Part shown: piece after piece, positions 17,308 to 27,195 of the stretch
Layout: each line of letters begins with the position of its first letter
Numbering within the stretch: position 1 is the stretch's first letter
Assembly: GCA_902764415.1 (NCBI GenBank)
Contig: CACWVU010000013.1
Location: 1 to 56,681 of the forward strand
DNA length: 56,681 nucleotides
Direction of reading: 5' to 3'
Source of the DNA: an uncultured bacterium
GTDB lineage: Bacteria; Verrucomicrobiota; Kiritimatiellia; RFP12; UBA1067
Position numbers and translations under genes: made by a program
The notes under the pieces: model-generated
Told to the model about the DNA's origin: nothing
Seen by the model: only the letters and a program-made list of their open reading frames with translations
Database searches by the model: none

Positions 17308-18866
17308 CGCTCATCATCGACAACTATGACTCGTTCACCTACAACCTCTCGCAGGCCATCGAGTCGCTCGGCGTGGAGACGCGCGTGGTGCGCAACGACA
17401 AGATCGACGTGTCCGGCATCGAGGCGCTCGGTCCCGACCGGCTCGTCATCTCGCCCGGCCCGGGCGACCCCGACTCCGCCGGCGTGTCGCTCGCGGCGGT
17501 CAAGGCGTTTGCCGGCAGGATTCCCATCCTCGGCGTCTGCCTCGGCCACCAGACCATAGCGCAGGCGTTCGGCGGCAGGATCGTGCCGGCGAAGTCGCTC
17601 ATGCACGGCAAGACGAGCCGGGTGAAGCACGACGGCAAGGGCATCTTCGCGGGCGTGCCGCAGAACTTCGAGGCGATGCGCTACCACTCGCTCGCCGTCG
17701 AGCGCGCCTCGCTGCCGGACTGCCTCGAGGTCTCGGCCGAGACCGCGGACGGCGAGGTGATGGCGCTCAGGCACCGCGAGTTCCCGATCGAGTCGGTGCA
17801 GTACCATCCCGAATCGATCGGCACTCCGGAGGGCGTCCGGCAGCTCAGGAACTTCTTCGGGCTCGCGACCCGCGAGGAGTCGCCGGAGGAGACGCTCGCC
17901 TACCACGACTTCCGCGGCGTCCTGAGGGGCGACTACTCCGAGCGCGAGCTCGCCGCGCTCCTCAGCGTCGACCGCGACGCGCCGGTCTCCCCGGAGCGAC
18001 TCGCCGGCGCCGCCCGTGCGATGCGCGAGGCGATGGCGACGGTGGACCTCGGCGCGGACGACGCAGTGGACCTGGTCGGCACCGGCGGGGACGGCTTTCC
18101 CACCATCAACATCTCCACCACCGCGGCGTTCGTCGCCGCCGGCGCGGGCGCGAGGATAGCCAAGCACGGCAACGTCGCCGCCACCTCGAAGTGCGGCGCG
18201 GCGGATGTCCTCAGGGAGCTGGGGGTCGACCTTTCGCTGCCGCCAGACCGGGTGCGGGACTGCTTCATGCGCACCGGGGTGGCGTTCCTCTTCGCCCAGC
18301 GCTACCATTCCGGCATGCGCTACGCGGCGAACGTGCGCCGCCAGCTCGGCTTCAAGACCATCTTCAACCTGCTCGGGCCGATTACCAATCCGGCCGGAGT
18401 GGTGCGCCACGCGATCGGCGTCTACGACCCGAAGCTGGTGCCGCTCGTCGCCCGCGCCCTGCGCGACCTCGGCGCAGTCCGCGCGCTGGTGTTCTCCGGG
18501 GTGGACGGGATGGACGAGATTTCGCCCTGCGGCTTCACGCTCGTAGCGGAGCTGAAGGACGGCGAGATCGCGACCAGCCTTGTCGACGGGCCGAAGATCG
18601 CCCGGCGGACCGCGCCTGCGGCGGCGTCCGAGCTGGCCGGCGGCGACGCGGCGGACAACGCCCGTGCGCTCCGCGCGGTTCTCGCCGGCGAGATCCGCGA
18701 CGCCCGGCGCGACGCGGTGCTGCTCAACGCCGCCGCGGCGATCGTCGCAGCGGACCTCGCCCCCTCGCTCGAGGAGGGCTTTGCCATGGCGGCGGAGTCG
18801 GTCGACTCCGGCCGCGCCAACCAAAAACTGGAGGAGTTCCTAAAATGCACTTCAGGGAATCGCTGA
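17304..18866 (+). CDS. trpGD: TrpGD fusion: glutamine amidotransferase and phosphoribosyltransferase
   Basis: 520 aa. Residues 1-190 are the class I glutamine amidotransferase Trp[20 protein letters not shown], nucleophile Cys in LGVCLGHQ, and the YHPES His/Glu pair. From about 200 onward it is anthranilate phosphoribosyltransferase Trp[33 protein letters not shown] and LLGPITNP. The fusion supplies ammonia to TrpE and then adds phosphoribosyl to anthranilate, as in E. coli. The start overlaps trpE by 4 nt, and the end overlaps trpC by 22 nt. Confidence 0.96.
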   Translation: MTLIIDNYDSFTYNLSQAIESLGVETRVVRNDKIDVSGIEALGPDRLVISPGPGDPDSAGVSLAAVKAFAGRIPILGVCLGHQTIAQAFGGRIVPAKSLMHGKTSRVKHDGKGIFAGVPQNFEAMRYHSLAVERASLPDCLEVSAETADGEVMALRHREFPIESVQYHPESIGTPEGVRQLRNFFGLATREESPEETLAYHDFRGVLRGDYSERELAALLSVDRDAPVSPERLAGAARAMREAMATVDLGADDAVDLVGTGGDGFPTINISTTAAFVAAGAGARIAKHGNVAATSKCGAADVLRELGVDLSLPPDRVRDCFMRTGVAFLFAQRYHSGMRYAANVRRQLGFKTIFNLLGPITNPAGVVRHAIGVYDPKLVPLVARALRDLGAVRALVFSGVDGMDEISPCGFTLVAELKDGEIATSLVDGPKIARRTAPAAASELAGGDAADNARALRAVLAGEIRDARRDAVLLNAAAAIVAADLAPSLEEGFAMAAESVDSGRANQKLEEFLKCTSGNR

Positions 18867-19513
18867 TTCGTCCGGGCGTCCGCATCATCGCCGAGTTCAA
18901 GCGCGCCTCGCCATCGCTCGGCGACATCGCCCCCGGCGCCGACCCGGCCGAGCGCGCCGCCGCCTACGAGCGCGGAGGCGCCGCGGCGATGTCCGTCCTC
19001 TGCGACGCCGCGAGGTTCAAGGGCTCGCCCGACGACCTGCGCCGCGCCGCGTCGGCGAGCTCGCTGCCGCTGCTGGCCAAGGACTTCATCACCGCGCCGG
19101 AGCGGCTCGAGGAGGTCGCCGCGGCCGGCGCCTCCGCTGCGCTCCTGATTGTGCGCTACCTGGACGACGCGGCGCTCGCCGCGCTCCTTGCGCGGACGCG
19201 GGAGCTGGGGATGGACGCGCTGGTCGAGACGCGGTCCGAGGAGGAGATCGCGCGCGCCGTCGCCGCGGGCGCGGACATAGTCGGCGTCAACAGCCGCGAC
19301 CTCGAGACGCTTTCCGTGGACATCGCGGTGGCGGAGCGGCTGCTCGGGAGGATTCCGGACGGAGTGGTCAGGGTGGCCGAGAGCGGCGTCGCCACGCGCG
19401 CCGACGTGGAGCGGCTTGCCGCCGCGGGCGCGGACGCGTTTCTCGTGGGCACCGCGCTGATGCGCGCCGCCGACCCGGCGGAGAAGCTTATGGAACTGAA
19501 AGGAGAACGATGA
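18845..19513 (+). CDS. trpC: Indole-3-glycerol-phosphate synthase
   Basis: 222 aa, shorter than the usual ~250-260. The N-terminal helices before the barrel are reduced, and the catalytic motif [13 protein letters not shown] begins at about residue 14. [18 protein letters not shown] and VAESGV follow in family order. Closes CdRP to indole-3-glycerol phosphate. ATG 18845 lies within the end of trpGD. The next upstream in-frame extension would be non-coding readthrough, so I keep this start. Not fused to TrpF, which is encoded separately downstream. Confidence 0.93.
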   Translation: MHFRESLIRPGVRIIAEFKRASPSLGDIAPGADPAERAAAYERGGAAAMSVLCDAARFKGSPDDLRRAASASSLPLLAKDFITAPERLEEVAAAGASAALLIVRYLDDAALAALLARTRELGMDALVETRSEEEIARAVAAGADIVGVNSRDLETLSVDIAVAERLLGRIPDGVVRVAESGVATRADVERLAAAGADAFLVGTALMRAADPAEKLMELKGER

Positions 19514-20700
19514 TGAACCGAAACGGACACTACGGACCCTACGGCGGCAGCTACGTCGCCGAGACGCTCGCGCAGCCGCTCGACGAGCTCGCCAGTGCAT
19601 ACTTCGAGGCGCGGGAGGATCCGTCCTTCCGGCGCGAGTTCGAGGAGCTGCTGCGCGACTACGTGGGGCGCGAGTCGCCGATCACCGTCTGCCGCCGGCT
19701 CTCCGACGCGCTCGGCGGCGCGACGATCGCGCTCAAGCGAGAGGACCTCAACCACACCGGCGCGCACAAGGTGAACAACACCATCGGCCAGGCGCTGCTG
19801 GCGCGGCGGATGGGCAAGAAGCGCCTCATCGCCGAGACCGGCGCGGGCATGCACGGGGTGGCCACCGCCACCGTCGCGGCGCTCTTCGGGCTTCCCTGCG
19901 AGGTCTACATGGGCGCGCTCGACGTGGAGCGGCAGGCGCCAAACGTGGAGCGCATGAAGATGCTGGGCGCTAAGATCAACGCGGTCACGGAGGGGAGCGC
20001 AACGCTCAAGGACGCGATGAACGAGGCGCTGCGGGACTGGGTGACCAACTGCGACGACACCTTCTACGTGATCGGCACTGCGGCCGGTCCGCATCCCTAT
20101 CCCGAGATGGTGAAGGACTTCCAGTCCGTCATCGGCCGCGAGGCGCGGCGCCAGTGCCTCGAGAAGTTCGGGCGACTCCCGGACCAGGCGATCGCCTGCG
20201 TCGGCGGCGGCTCGAACGCGATCGGGCTCTTCGCCGGGTTCATGGACGACCCGTCGGTGCGGCTGGTCGGCGTCGAGGCCGGCGGGCGCGGGATCGCATC
20301 GGGCGAGCATGCCGCCTCCATCACCGGCGGCAGGATCGGCGTCCTGCACGGCGCGAAGACGATGCTGCTGCAGACCGCCGACGGCAACGTCATCGACACC
20401 TATTCGGTCTCGGCCGGTCTCGACTATCCCGGTGTCGGGCCGGAGCACTGCCATCTCCACGACACCGGGCGCGCCGAGTACGTGCCGATCGACGACGCGG
20501 AGGCGGTGGCGGCGTTCGACGCGCTCTGTCGCTACGAGGGGATAATCCCGGCGCTGGAGTCGAGCCATGCGGTCGCCGAGGCGATCAGGCGCGCGCCGTC
20601 GCTGCCGAAGGACGCGCTGCTGCTGGTCTGCCTGTCCGGCCGCGGCGACAAGGACATGGAATCGGTAAGGAGGTACAAGAATGAAAACGAGAATCGCTGA
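19510..20700 (+). CDS. trpB: Tryptophan synthase beta chain
   Basis: 396 aa, full length. The PLP lysine is Lys87 in [15 protein letters not shown]. Other family motifs are [31 protein letters not shown] and LSGRGDKD. Joins indole and serine to make tryptophan, receiving indole through a tunnel from TrpA. Overlaps trpC by 4 nt (ATGA) and trpA by 20 nt, so it is tightly coupled. Confidence 0.97.
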   Translation: MMNRNGHYGPYGGSYVAETLAQPLDELASAYFEAREDPSFRREFEELLRDYVGRESPITVCRRLSDALGGATIALKREDLNHTGAHKVNNTIGQALLARRMGKKRLIAETGAGMHGVATATVAALFGLPCEVYMGALDVERQAPNVERMKMLGAKINAVTEGSATLKDAMNEALRDWVTNCDDTFYVIGTAAGPHPYPEMVKDFQSVIGREARRQCLEKFGRLPDQAIACVGGGSNAIGLFAGFMDDPSVRLVGVEAGGRGIASGEHAASITGGRIGVLHGAKTMLLQTADGNVIDTYSVSAGLDYPGVGPEHCHLHDTGRAEYVPIDDAEAVAAFDALCRYEGIIPALESSHAVAEAIRRAPSLPKDALLLVCLSGRGDKDMESVRRYKNENENR

Positions 20701-21421
20701 CGCCTTCAGAAGGGCGAAGGCCGAGGGGCGCGGCGCCTACGTCGCCTACATGACGATCGGCTATCCGACGCTCGAAAGGAGCGAAGCCGCCGTCGAGACA
20801 CTCATCTCAGAAGGCGCTGACGTGATCGAGCTCGGCGCGCCGTTCTCCGATCCGTTCGCGGACGGCGCGGTGATCCGTTCCGCCGCCTACGAGGCGCTGC
20901 GCCAGGGCGTGACGCTCGAGGACGTGCTGGCGCTCGCTGCGCGCGTCCGCGCCCGGCACCCAGACGTCGCGCTCGTCCTCTTCTCCTACTACAACCTCGT
21001 CTTTTCGCGCGGGCTCGACGCCTTCGCCGACGCCGCGGAGGCGTCCGGCATCGACGCGGTGCTCGCGGTGGACCTGCCGCTCGAGGAGCGCGACGAGCTC
21101 CTCGCGGTGCTGAGGCCGCGCGGCATCTCCTACATTCCGCTGGTGGCGCCCAACACTCCGCTCGAGCGCGTCGCCGCGAGCGCGGCGGGGCTGGAGAACT
21201 CGTTCATCTACGCGATCACGGTGAAGGGGACGACCGGCGCGCGCCGGGAACTGCCGGAAGGCCTGCTGGAGCGGCTGGACGCCATCCGCGCCGCGGTTCA
21301 CCTGCCGGTCGCGGCCGGCTTCGGAATCTCGTCGAAGGAGCAGGCAGACGAGATCTGCCGCCATGCCGACGGCTATGTCGTCGGCTCGGCGCTCGTCAAG
21401 CGGTTCGGGAATGAAGCCTGA
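20681..21421 (+). CDS. trpA: Tryptophan synthase alpha chain
   Basis: 246 aa, slightly shorter than the usual ~265. Catalytic Glu is in [17 protein letters not shown] and the catalytic Asp in [31 protein letters not shown] is the phosphate-loop region. Cleaves indole-3-glycerol phosphate to indole and glyceraldehyde 3-phosphate. Starts inside the end of trpB behind AAGGAGG; trpF starts inside its end. Confidence 0.96.
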   Translation: MKTRIADAFRRAKAEGRGAYVAYMTIGYPTLERSEAAVETLISEGADVIELGAPFSDPFADGAVIRSAAYEALRQGVTLEDVLALAARVRARHPDVALVLFSYYNLVFSRGLDAFADAAEASGIDAVLAVDLPLEERDELLAVLRPRGISYIPLVAPNTPLERVAASAAGLENSFIYAITVKGTTGARRELPEGLLERLDAIRAAVHLPVAAGFGISSKEQADEICRHADGYVVGSALVKRFGNEA

Positions 21422-22007
21422 GGTCAAGGTCTGCGGAGTGCGCGACGCAGCCTTCGCCGTTGCCGCGGCGAAGCTGGGGGTGGACTACCTCGGCTTCATC
21501 TTCGAGCCGTCCTCGCCGCGGCACGTTACCGTCTCGCAGGCGACGGAGATTGCCGCGTCGCTAGGCGCGGGCCCAAGGCGTCGCGTGCGTCTGGTCGGCG
21601 TGTTTGTCCGCGAGTCGATGGACGAAATCGCCGCGGCGATGCGCCGCGCCGGCCTCGACGTCGTGCAGCTCCACCGCCGCGCGACCGCAGAGGACGTCGC
21701 CGCGCTCAAGTCCGCGGGCTACGAGGTGTGGACGCTTGCCGGCGGCGCGGAGGGCGACGGAGTCCTCTTCGACTCCACCCACGGCGACGGCGAGCGCGAA
21801 CTTCGGCGCGGCGCGTACCGGACGATTCTCGCCGGCGGCGTTTCTGCCGGGAATGTGGCGATGGCCGTGGCTACTGGGCCGGACGTCCTGGACGTCAACA
21901 GCTCGCTCGAGACCGCGCCCGGGATCAAGAGCGCCGCACGGCTGGAAGATTTCATGCGCGCCTTTGCCGCGGCAACGGTGGCGGACAATGCAAAGGGAAG
22001 GGAATGA
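21411..22007 (+). CDS. trpF: Phosphoribosylanthranilate isomerase
   Basis: 198 aa. Motifs VKVCGVRDAAFAVAA, DYLGFIFEPSSPR, VGVFV, DVVQLH, ILAGGVSAGNV and LDVNSSLE match TrpF, including the N-terminal catalytic Cys and the Asp before NSSLE. Rearranges phosphoribosyl-anthranilate to CdRP. Start ATG 21411 lies 11 nt inside trpA. An upstream in-frame GTG/ATG extension would read in the trpA sequence and lacks homology. Its place after trpA, not next to trpC, is unusual. Confidence 0.95.
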   Translation: MKPEVKVCGVRDAAFAVAAAKLGVDYLGFIFEPSSPRHVTVSQATEIAASLGAGPRRRVRLVGVFVRESMDEIAAAMRRAGLDVVQLHRRATAEDVAALKSAGYEVWTLAGGAEGDGVLFDSTHGDGERELRRGAYRTILAGGVSAGNVAMAVATGPDVLDVNSSLETAPGIKSAARLEDFMRAFAAATVADNAKGRE

Positions 22008-22011
22008 AGTA

Positions 22012-23157
22012 ATGAAGGACATCAACGAGACGAGGAAGAGGATGGACGCCATCGACGAAGGGTTGATGAAGCTCTTTCTCGAGCGAATGGAGCTGGTCGG
22101 CGAGGTGGCGGACGCCAAGCGCGAATCGGGGGCGGCGATATCCGATCCCGCGCGCGAACGCGAGATCCTCTCGCGGGTGACGGCCGAGGCCGGCGAGGGA
22201 AACGAGAACGCGGCGCGGCTCTTCTTCTCCACGCTTTTCTCGATCTCCAAGGCGCGGCAGCGCAGCATCCTGAACGGTGACTCGCCGCTCGTGGCGGAGA
22301 TCGACCGCGCGATGGAGAAGGGGACGAAGGGCTTCCCGACGCGGGCGTTCGTCGCGTGCTGCGGCGCGGAGGGGTCGTTTGCGCAGCAGGCGGCGTCCCA
22401 GATGGTGCTGACGCCGACGATTGTCTATTTCAACGGCTTCGAGAGCGTGTTCGAGGCGGTGGAGAAGGGGCTCTGTCCCTATGGAGTGCTGCCGGTGGAG
22501 AATTCGGCGGCCGGTTCGGTGGCGAGCGTCTACGACCTCATGCAGCGGCACCGCTTCCACATCGCCCGCTCGCTGCGGCTGAAGGTGGACCATGTGCTGC
22601 TGGCGCCGCCCGGAACGGAGCTCGCCGACGTCCGCGAGGTGGTCAGCCACCCCCATGCGCTCGCGCAGTGCTCGCGGTTCCTCAAGGAGCTACCGGCGGC
22701 GAAGGCGGTGCCGGCGGGCAACACGGCGGTGGCGGCAAAGGCGCTGGCGGCGTCGGGGCGGCGCGATGCCGCGGTCATCGCCTCGCGCGCGTGCGCCGAG
22801 CTCTACGGGCTCAAGGTCCTCGCGGGCAAGATCCAGGACGCGGCGTACAACTACACCCGCTTCATCTGCATCTCCAAGGACCTCGAGATCTACCCCGAGG
22901 CCAACCGCATCTCGATCATGCTCTCGCTGCCGCACCGTCCGGGTGCGCTCGCGGCGATCATCTCCAAGTTCGCCGCGGTCAACGTCAACCTGACCAAGCT
23001 GGAGTCGCGCCCGATTCCGGGGATGGACTTCGAGTTCAGCTTCATTTTCGACTTCGAGGCCTCGCCGGCCGACGCCGGCGTGAGGAGCCTCCTCTCCGAA
23101 CTTTCGCAGGACCCCGAGATCGAGCGCTTCGAGTTCCTCGGCGCCTACCGGGAATAG
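22012..23157 (+). CDS. pheA: Chorismate mutase/prephenate dehydratase (P-protein)
   Basis: 381 aa in three parts. An AroQ-type chorismate mutase occupies residues ~1-90 (INETRKRMDAIDEGLMKLF). Prephenate dehydratase spans ~100-285 (GAEGSFAQQAA, VLPVENSAAGSV, with the catalytic Thr in NYTRFICI). The rest is a C-terminal ACT domain with NLTKLESRPIPG, the phenylalanine feedback site. Leads chorismate to phenylpyruvate for phenylalanine. It starts 4 nt after trpF in the same operon, so a trp leader also controls phenylalanine synthesis here. Confidence 0.96.
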   Translation: MKDINETRKRMDAIDEGLMKLFLERMELVGEVADAKRESGAAISDPAREREILSRVTAEAGEGNENAARLFFSTLFSISKARQRSILNGDSPLVAEIDRAMEKGTKGFPTRAFVACCGAEGSFAQQAASQMVLTPTIVYFNGFESVFEAVEKGLCPYGVLPVENSAAGSVASVYDLMQRHRFHIARSLRLKVDHVLLAPPGTELADVREVVSHPHALAQCSRFLKELPAAKAVPAGNTAVAAKALAASGRRDAAVIASRACAELYGLKVLAGKIQDAAYNYTRFICISKDLEIYPEANRISIMLSLPHRPGALAAIISKFAAVNVNLTKLESRPIPGMDFEFSFIFDFEASPADAGVRSLLSELSQDPEIERFEFLGAYRE

Positions 23158-23188
23158 TCTTAGCCCTCCTGCCGCCCCGGGTAATTAT

Positions 23189-23196
23189 GGTATAAT
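23189..23196 (+). promoter_or_regulatory. Extended -10 of alcohol dehydrogenase gene
   Basis: GGTATAAT (TATAAT 23191-23196). A 25-nt leader with AAGGAGG precedes ATG 23229. Confidence 0.6.
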
Positions 23197-23228
23197 ACCC
23201 GCAGTCTGCGAGCTAAGGAGGAACTGAG

Positions 23229-24410
23229 ATGATCGACTTCGACTATTGGTCGCCTACGTACATCGCCTTCGGCAAGGGCAAGGAATCGCGCACCGGCGAG
23301 CTGGTGCGGCGCTTCGGCGGACGCAAGGCGCTGCTCCACTACGGCGGCGGCTCCGCCGTGCGGAGCGGGCTTCTCGACCGCGTCAAGGCGTCGCTTGCGG
23401 AAGCCGGCGTCGGCTTCGTGGAGCTCGGCGGCGTGAAGCCCAACCCGCGCAGCTCGCTCATCGAGGAGGGCGTGCGGCTCGCCATCGCCGAGGGCGTGGA
23501 CTTCCTGCTCGCGGTCGGCGGCGGCAGCGTGGTCGACTCGTCGAAGGCGATCGCCATCGGCGCGGCGAACGGCGGCGAGTGGCGCCGGTACTACGTCGGG
23601 CGCGAGGTGAAGGTCAAGCCGGCGATTCCCGCGGCGCTGCCGGTCGGCGTGGTGCTGACGATCGCCGCGGCGGGGAGCGAGGGCTCGCCGAACAGCGTGG
23701 TGAACCTCGAGCCGGAGAACCTCAAGCGCGCCGCCGGCGGCGACATCCTGCGTCCGAAGTTCGCGGTGATGAACCCCGAGCTGACCATGAGCCTGCCGCC
23801 GTTCCAGACCGCGTGCGGGCTCGCCGACATGTTTGCGCACCTCTGCGAGCGGTATTTCTCGCCGACGGCGGACGTCGTCCTCTCGGACAACCTCTGCGAG
23901 GCGGTCATGCGGGCGGTCGTGGAGGAGGGCGCGAAGGTGATGGCGAACCCGTCCGACTACCAGGCGCGGGCGAACATCATGTGGGCCGGCACCCTGGCGC
24001 ACAACGACGTCTGCGGCGCGGGACGGGTGCAGGACTGGTCCAGCCACGGCATCGAGCACGAGCTTTCGGCGCTCTACGACTGCGCGCACGGCGCCGGGCT
24101 CGCCGTCGTGATGCCGGCGTGGATGACCTATGTCCACGCGGCGGACGACGCGAGGTTCGCGCGATTCGCGCGGAACGTGTTCGGGGTCGGCGTCGGCGAG
24201 AGCGACGCCAAGGCGGCGCTCGACGGCATCGCGGCGTTCCGCGCCTGGCTCAAGTCGCTCGGGCTGCCGCTCAACTTCGCGGAGCTCGGGGCGCGCGAGG
24301 AGGACATCCCGCTGCTCGTTAAGACGCTCAACCTGAGCGGCAACACGCTCGGCGGCTTCATGCCGCTTGCGGACGACGACGTGGCGGCGATCTACCGCCT
24401 CTGCCTCTAG
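23229..24410 (+). CDS. Iron-containing alcohol dehydrogenase (BDH/YqhD type)
   Basis: 393 aa. NAD(P)-binding loop GGGSVVDSSKAIA at about residues 98-110. Metal ligands are in GLADMFAHLCERY (Asp, His) and SSHGIEHELSALYDCAHGAG (two His), the group III Fe-ADH pattern closest to butanol dehydrogenase and YqhD. Likely reduces aldehydes to alcohols in the cytosol, either as a fermentation step or in detoxifying aldehydes. It has its own promoter directly after the trp operon. Exact substrate not assignable. Confidence 0.92.
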   Translation: MIDFDYWSPTYIAFGKGKESRTGELVRRFGGRKALLHYGGGSAVRSGLLDRVKASLAEAGVGFVELGGVKPNPRSSLIEEGVRLAIAEGVDFLLAVGGGSVVDSSKAIAIGAANGGEWRRYYVGREVKVKPAIPAALPVGVVLTIAAAGSEGSPNSVVNLEPENLKRAAGGDILRPKFAVMNPELTMSLPPFQTACGLADMFAHLCERYFSPTADVVLSDNLCEAVMRAVVEEGAKVMANPSDYQARANIMWAGTLAHNDVCGAGRVQDWSSHGIEHELSALYDCAHGAGLAVVMPAWMTYVHAADDARFARFARNVFGVGVGESDAKAALDGIAAFRAWLKSLGLPLNFAELGAREEDIPLLVKTLNLSGNTLGGFMPLADDDVAAIYRLCL

Positions 24411-24472
24411 TCTGGGCGGTTGTTGGTTTTGGGAGCCGACGCAATGACTGTTGGTAAAAATCGGAGGGGAAA

Positions 24473-24559
24473 ATGAAGGTACTGATGGTAAACGGAAGTC
24501 CGCGGCAGAACGGCAACACCGCGCGGGCGCTCAAGGAAGTCGCCGACGCGGACGGTTGA
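24473..24559 (+). pseudogene. Truncated flavodoxin-like NAD(P)H:FMN reductase fragment
   Basis: 28 codons: MKVLMVNGSPRQNGNTARAL plus eight more residues. This is the N-terminal FMN-phosphate-binding strand and loop of the flavodoxin-fold reductases (GSPR-x-N-G-NT). A CGGAGGGGA ribosome-binding site is still intact. The reading frame stops at 24557 where the promoter of the next gene begins, so the remaining ~150-200 codons are deleted. The wider gap 24411-24601 holds nothing else besides that promoter. Confidence 0.7.
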
Positions 24560-24563
24560 TTAT

Positions 24564-24571
24564 GGTATAAT
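24564..24571 (+). promoter_or_regulatory. Extended -10 of small membrane protein gene
   Basis: GGTATAAT (TATAAT 24566-24571) immediately after the stop of the truncated flavoprotein. AAGGAGG precedes ATG 24602. Confidence 0.6.
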
Positions 24572-24601
24572 ACACGCAACCAAACAAGGAGGATAAACAA
24601 A

Positions 24602-24826
24602 ATGAAATCGTTTCTGTTCGCCAACGTGCCGCTGAGCGTCGTTCACTTCATCTGCTTCCTGATCTTCAAGGGCTTCCTCGGCCAGCCCGGCTACGCCGTC
24701 GCTGGTGCGCTCGGAATCGCCTCTGGCGGCGTCCTGTGGTGGGCGCTGATGGTCGTCAACTCCCTCGTCTGGGGTGCGGTCCTCTCGCTCTTCGTCTTCC
24801 CGCTGGTCCGCAAGCTCCTCAAGTAG
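24602..24826 (+). CDS. Small two-helix membrane protein
   Basis: 74 aa. Two hydrophobic helices, at about 8-26 and 42-66, are joined by a Gly-rich turn, with a short basic C-terminus (LVRKLLK). ATG 24602 has AAGGAGGATAAAC upstream and an extended -10 promoter. It lies 21 nt before the mgtC-like gene and may be co-transcribed with it. No family recognised; a role with the MgtC-like protein is only a guess. Confidence 0.7.
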   Translation: MKSFLFANVPLSVVHFICFLIFKGFLGQPGYAVAGALGIASGGVLWWALMVVNSLVWGAVLSLFVFPLVRKLLK

Positions 24827-24847
24827 GCTTGTCCGGCTGCTCCCGGC

Positions 24848-25297
24848 ATGAACGAGACGGCGGAGATGGTGCTGAGGCTTGTGCTCGCCGGAGTGCTGGG
24901 CGGGCTGATCGGCGCTGAGCGCGAATACCGCGGCAAGGTGGCGGGGACGCGCACGCATCTGCTCGTCGCGCTCGGCGCGGCGCTGATGCTGCTCGTCTCG
25001 AAGTATGGTTTCGGCGGGACGGGCGACCCGGGGCGCGTCGCGGCGCAGATCGTGAGCGGAATCGGCTTCATCGGCGCCGGGGCGATCATGGTCGACCGCC
25101 ATTCGGTCCATGGCCTCACCACCGCCGCCGGCATCTGGGTCTCGGCCGGTATCGGCATGGCGACCGCCGCGGGCATGTACGTGCTCGCCGTCGCCACGAC
25201 CGTCCTCTCGCTCGTCGGGCTGGAGGTCTTCGGCATCCTCTTCTTTCGCGATCGGCGCCGCAAGCGCGGCGGCGCCGCGGACCGGAAGGAGCTTTAG
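24848..25297 (+). CDS. MgtC/SapB-family membrane protein
   Basis: 149 aa, matching the N-terminal membrane domain of MgtC. Four hydrophobic helices carry the signature LGGLIGAEREYRGKVAGTRTH and SGIGFIGAGAI, with the conserved acidic and Arg residues. The soluble C-terminal ACT-like domain of full MgtC is missing, as in SapB/YhiD-type members. Members affect Mg2+ homeostasis or F1Fo-ATPase activity, mostly in pathogens; here the role is unknown. A short basic tail (RDRRRKRGG) ends the protein. Confidence 0.88.
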   Translation: MNETAEMVLRLVLAGVLGGLIGAEREYRGKVAGTRTHLLVALGAALMLLVSKYGFGGTGDPGRVAAQIVSGIGFIGAGAIMVDRHSVHGLTTAAGIWVSAGIGMATAAGMYVLAVATTVLSLVGLEVFGILFFRDRRRKRGGAADRKEL

Positions 25298-25312
25298 CGC
25301 GCTGCGATTCCC

Positions 25313-27178
25313 GTGAAGAAACATGTCATAGCTGTGTTGGTCGCTGCGGCGGCGCTGTCGCCGCTCGTCGCGGACGTGATGGACCAGAAGGCGGCAGTGG
25401 TCAAGACGGTCGAGACGTCCTTCGCGGGGACGGCCGAGGTCACCTGCGACGACGCGAAGGGCTGGACCTTCGACGTCTCCGCGTCGGTGGACGACGGCCG
25501 CGATGTGGTGACGGTGCGCCTCTCGCGGGCGGACGACGCCGCTCCGCCGAGGTTTGGCGTGTTCTTCCGCGTGTCCGGCGCGGGTGTGCAGAACGTCTGG
25601 ACGAGCAACCACCGGGCGGACGGCGCCCATCTCTGGCCGCGCCTGTGGTGGGGCGGAATCTCGCAGTACCACTCCGAGCTTGCGTACAACATGCCGATCG
25701 CGGTCGGCTTCAACTCGGCCGGCGTCGCGCCCGTCGCCATGGCCTGCAGCGAGGCGATGGAGCATCTGGTGTTCGGCCTCTACGCGGAGGAACGCTCGTG
25801 CGACGTGATCGGCCGCTGCGAGTTCTTCACGAAGCCGACCGTCGCGCGGAAGGAGTACGTCGCGAAGGTCATGCTCGACCGCCGCGGGCGCGACTGGGCG
25901 GAGACGGTCACGTCCTGCTCGCGGTGGGTGGCGAAGGAGAACGGCTTCAAGACCGCCTATGCTCCCGAGTCGGCGTTCGACCCGCTCTACTCGACCTGGT
26001 ACGCGTTCCTGCAGGACGTGCACGCCGACGAGCTGGAGGAGGAGGCGAAGCTGGCGGCCGGGATCGGCATGAAGACGATGATCCTCGACGACGGCTGGCA
26101 GAAGGTGGAGTCCAAGGGGTTCTACACCGCGACGGGCGACTGGATGCCGGTCAAGAGCCGCTTCCCCGACATGAAGGCGCACGTGGCCAAGGTCCACGCG
26201 GCCGGGCTCAAGTACATGCTGTGGCTGTCGGTTCCGTTCATGGGCTGTGAGGCGAAGAACTACCAGCGCTTCAAGAAGATGCTGCTTACTGACGGAGACA
26301 CCGGGGTGCTCGACCCGCGTTTCCCCGAAGTGCGCGAATACCTCATCTCGACCTACGAGCGCGCAGTCGGCGAGTGGGGCTTCGACGGCCTCAAGCTCGA
26401 CTTCATCGACTCGTTCGGGCTGCCGGCGGAGGATCCGGCGCTCAAGGACGACTTCGCGGGGCGCGACTTCCGCTCGGTGCCCGAGGCGCTCAACCGGCTC
26501 ATGAAGGACGTGCGCGCGCGCCTCGTGAAGATCAACCCCGACGTGCTGCTCGAGTTCCGCCAGCACTACTGCGGGCCGGCGATCCTCCAGTACGGCAACA
26601 TGATCCGGGCGGCCGACTGCCCGGCCGACCCGACGGCGAACCGCCGCCGCATCTGCGACCTCCGGCTGACGTCCGACACGATCGCCGTCCATTCCGACAT
26701 GCTCGTCTGGAGCGGGAACGAGACGCCGGAGGGCGCCGCGCTGCCGATCCTGAACGTGCTCTTCTCGACGATCCAGTACTCGATGATCCTCGCGAAGGTC
26801 TCGCCCGAGCACCGCCGGGTGATCGCGTCCTGGCTCCGCTTCTCGCAGGAGCACCGCGCATCGCTCCTGAAGGGCGCGTTCCGTCCGCACCACCCCGAGC
26901 TTGGCTACACCTGGATCGAGGGCGAGAGCGCGGACGAGCGCGTCATCGCCGTGTACGCCGACGACGTGTGCACCAGGGCCGGCGCGGCGGACAGGCCCGT
27001 CTTCCTCGTGAACGCGACGGGCAGGGCCGGCGTGCTCGTCGAGCTGGCGGCTAAGCCGGAGAAGGTCGAGTACTTCGACGTGTTCGGCGAGAAGACCGGC
27101 GAGGCTGCGCCGTCGTCGGGGCTTGTCCGCCTTGCCGTCCCGGCCTCCGGCTACGCCAGAATCGGATGGGCCAAGTGA
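25313..27178 (+). CDS. Secreted alpha-galactosidase-like glycoside hydrolase (GH36/melibiase type)
   Basis: 621 aa, GTG start, with a signal peptide-like N-terminus (IAVLVAAAALSPLVAD). An N-terminal beta-sandwich (~25-230) precedes a TIM barrel. Barrel motifs are MILDDGWQ, GLKLDFID (nucleophile Asp363) and IRAADCPADP (likely acid/base Asp435). The C-terminal beta domain ends at the stop. The family removes terminal alpha-galactose. No strong ribosome-binding site: AAGGAG lies about 23 nt upstream, inside the mgtC-like gene. It probably shares a transcript with the cupin and phosphatase that follow. Confidence 0.82.
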   Translation: MKKHVIAVLVAAAALSPLVADVMDQKAAVVKTVETSFAGTAEVTCDDAKGWTFDVSASVDDGRDVVTVRLSRADDAAPPRFGVFFRVSGAGVQNVWTSNHRADGAHLWPRLWWGGISQYHSELAYNMPIAVGFNSAGVAPVAMACSEAMEHLVFGLYAEERSCDVIGRCEFFTKPTVARKEYVAKVMLDRRGRDWAETVTSCSRWVAKENGFKTAYAPESAFDPLYSTWYAFLQDVHADELEEEAKLAAGIGMKTMILDDGWQKVESKGFYTATGDWMPVKSRFPDMKAHVAKVHAAGLKYMLWLSVPFMGCEAKNYQRFKKMLLTDGDTGVLDPRFPEVREYLISTYERAVGEWGFDGLKLDFIDSFGLPAEDPALKDDFAGRDFRSVPEALNRLMKDVRARLVKINPDVLLEFRQHYCGPAILQYGNMIRAADCPADPTANRRRICDLRLTSDTIAVHSDMLVWSGNETPEGAALPILNVLFSTIQYSMILAKVSPEHRRVIASWLRFSQEHRASLLKGAFRPHHPELGYTWIEGESADERVIAVYADDVCTRAGAADRPVFLVNATGRAGVLVELAAKPEKVEYFDVFGEKTGEAAPSSGLVRLAVPASGYARIGWAK

Positions 27179-27195
27179 CTTTGAAGGAGGAAAAC

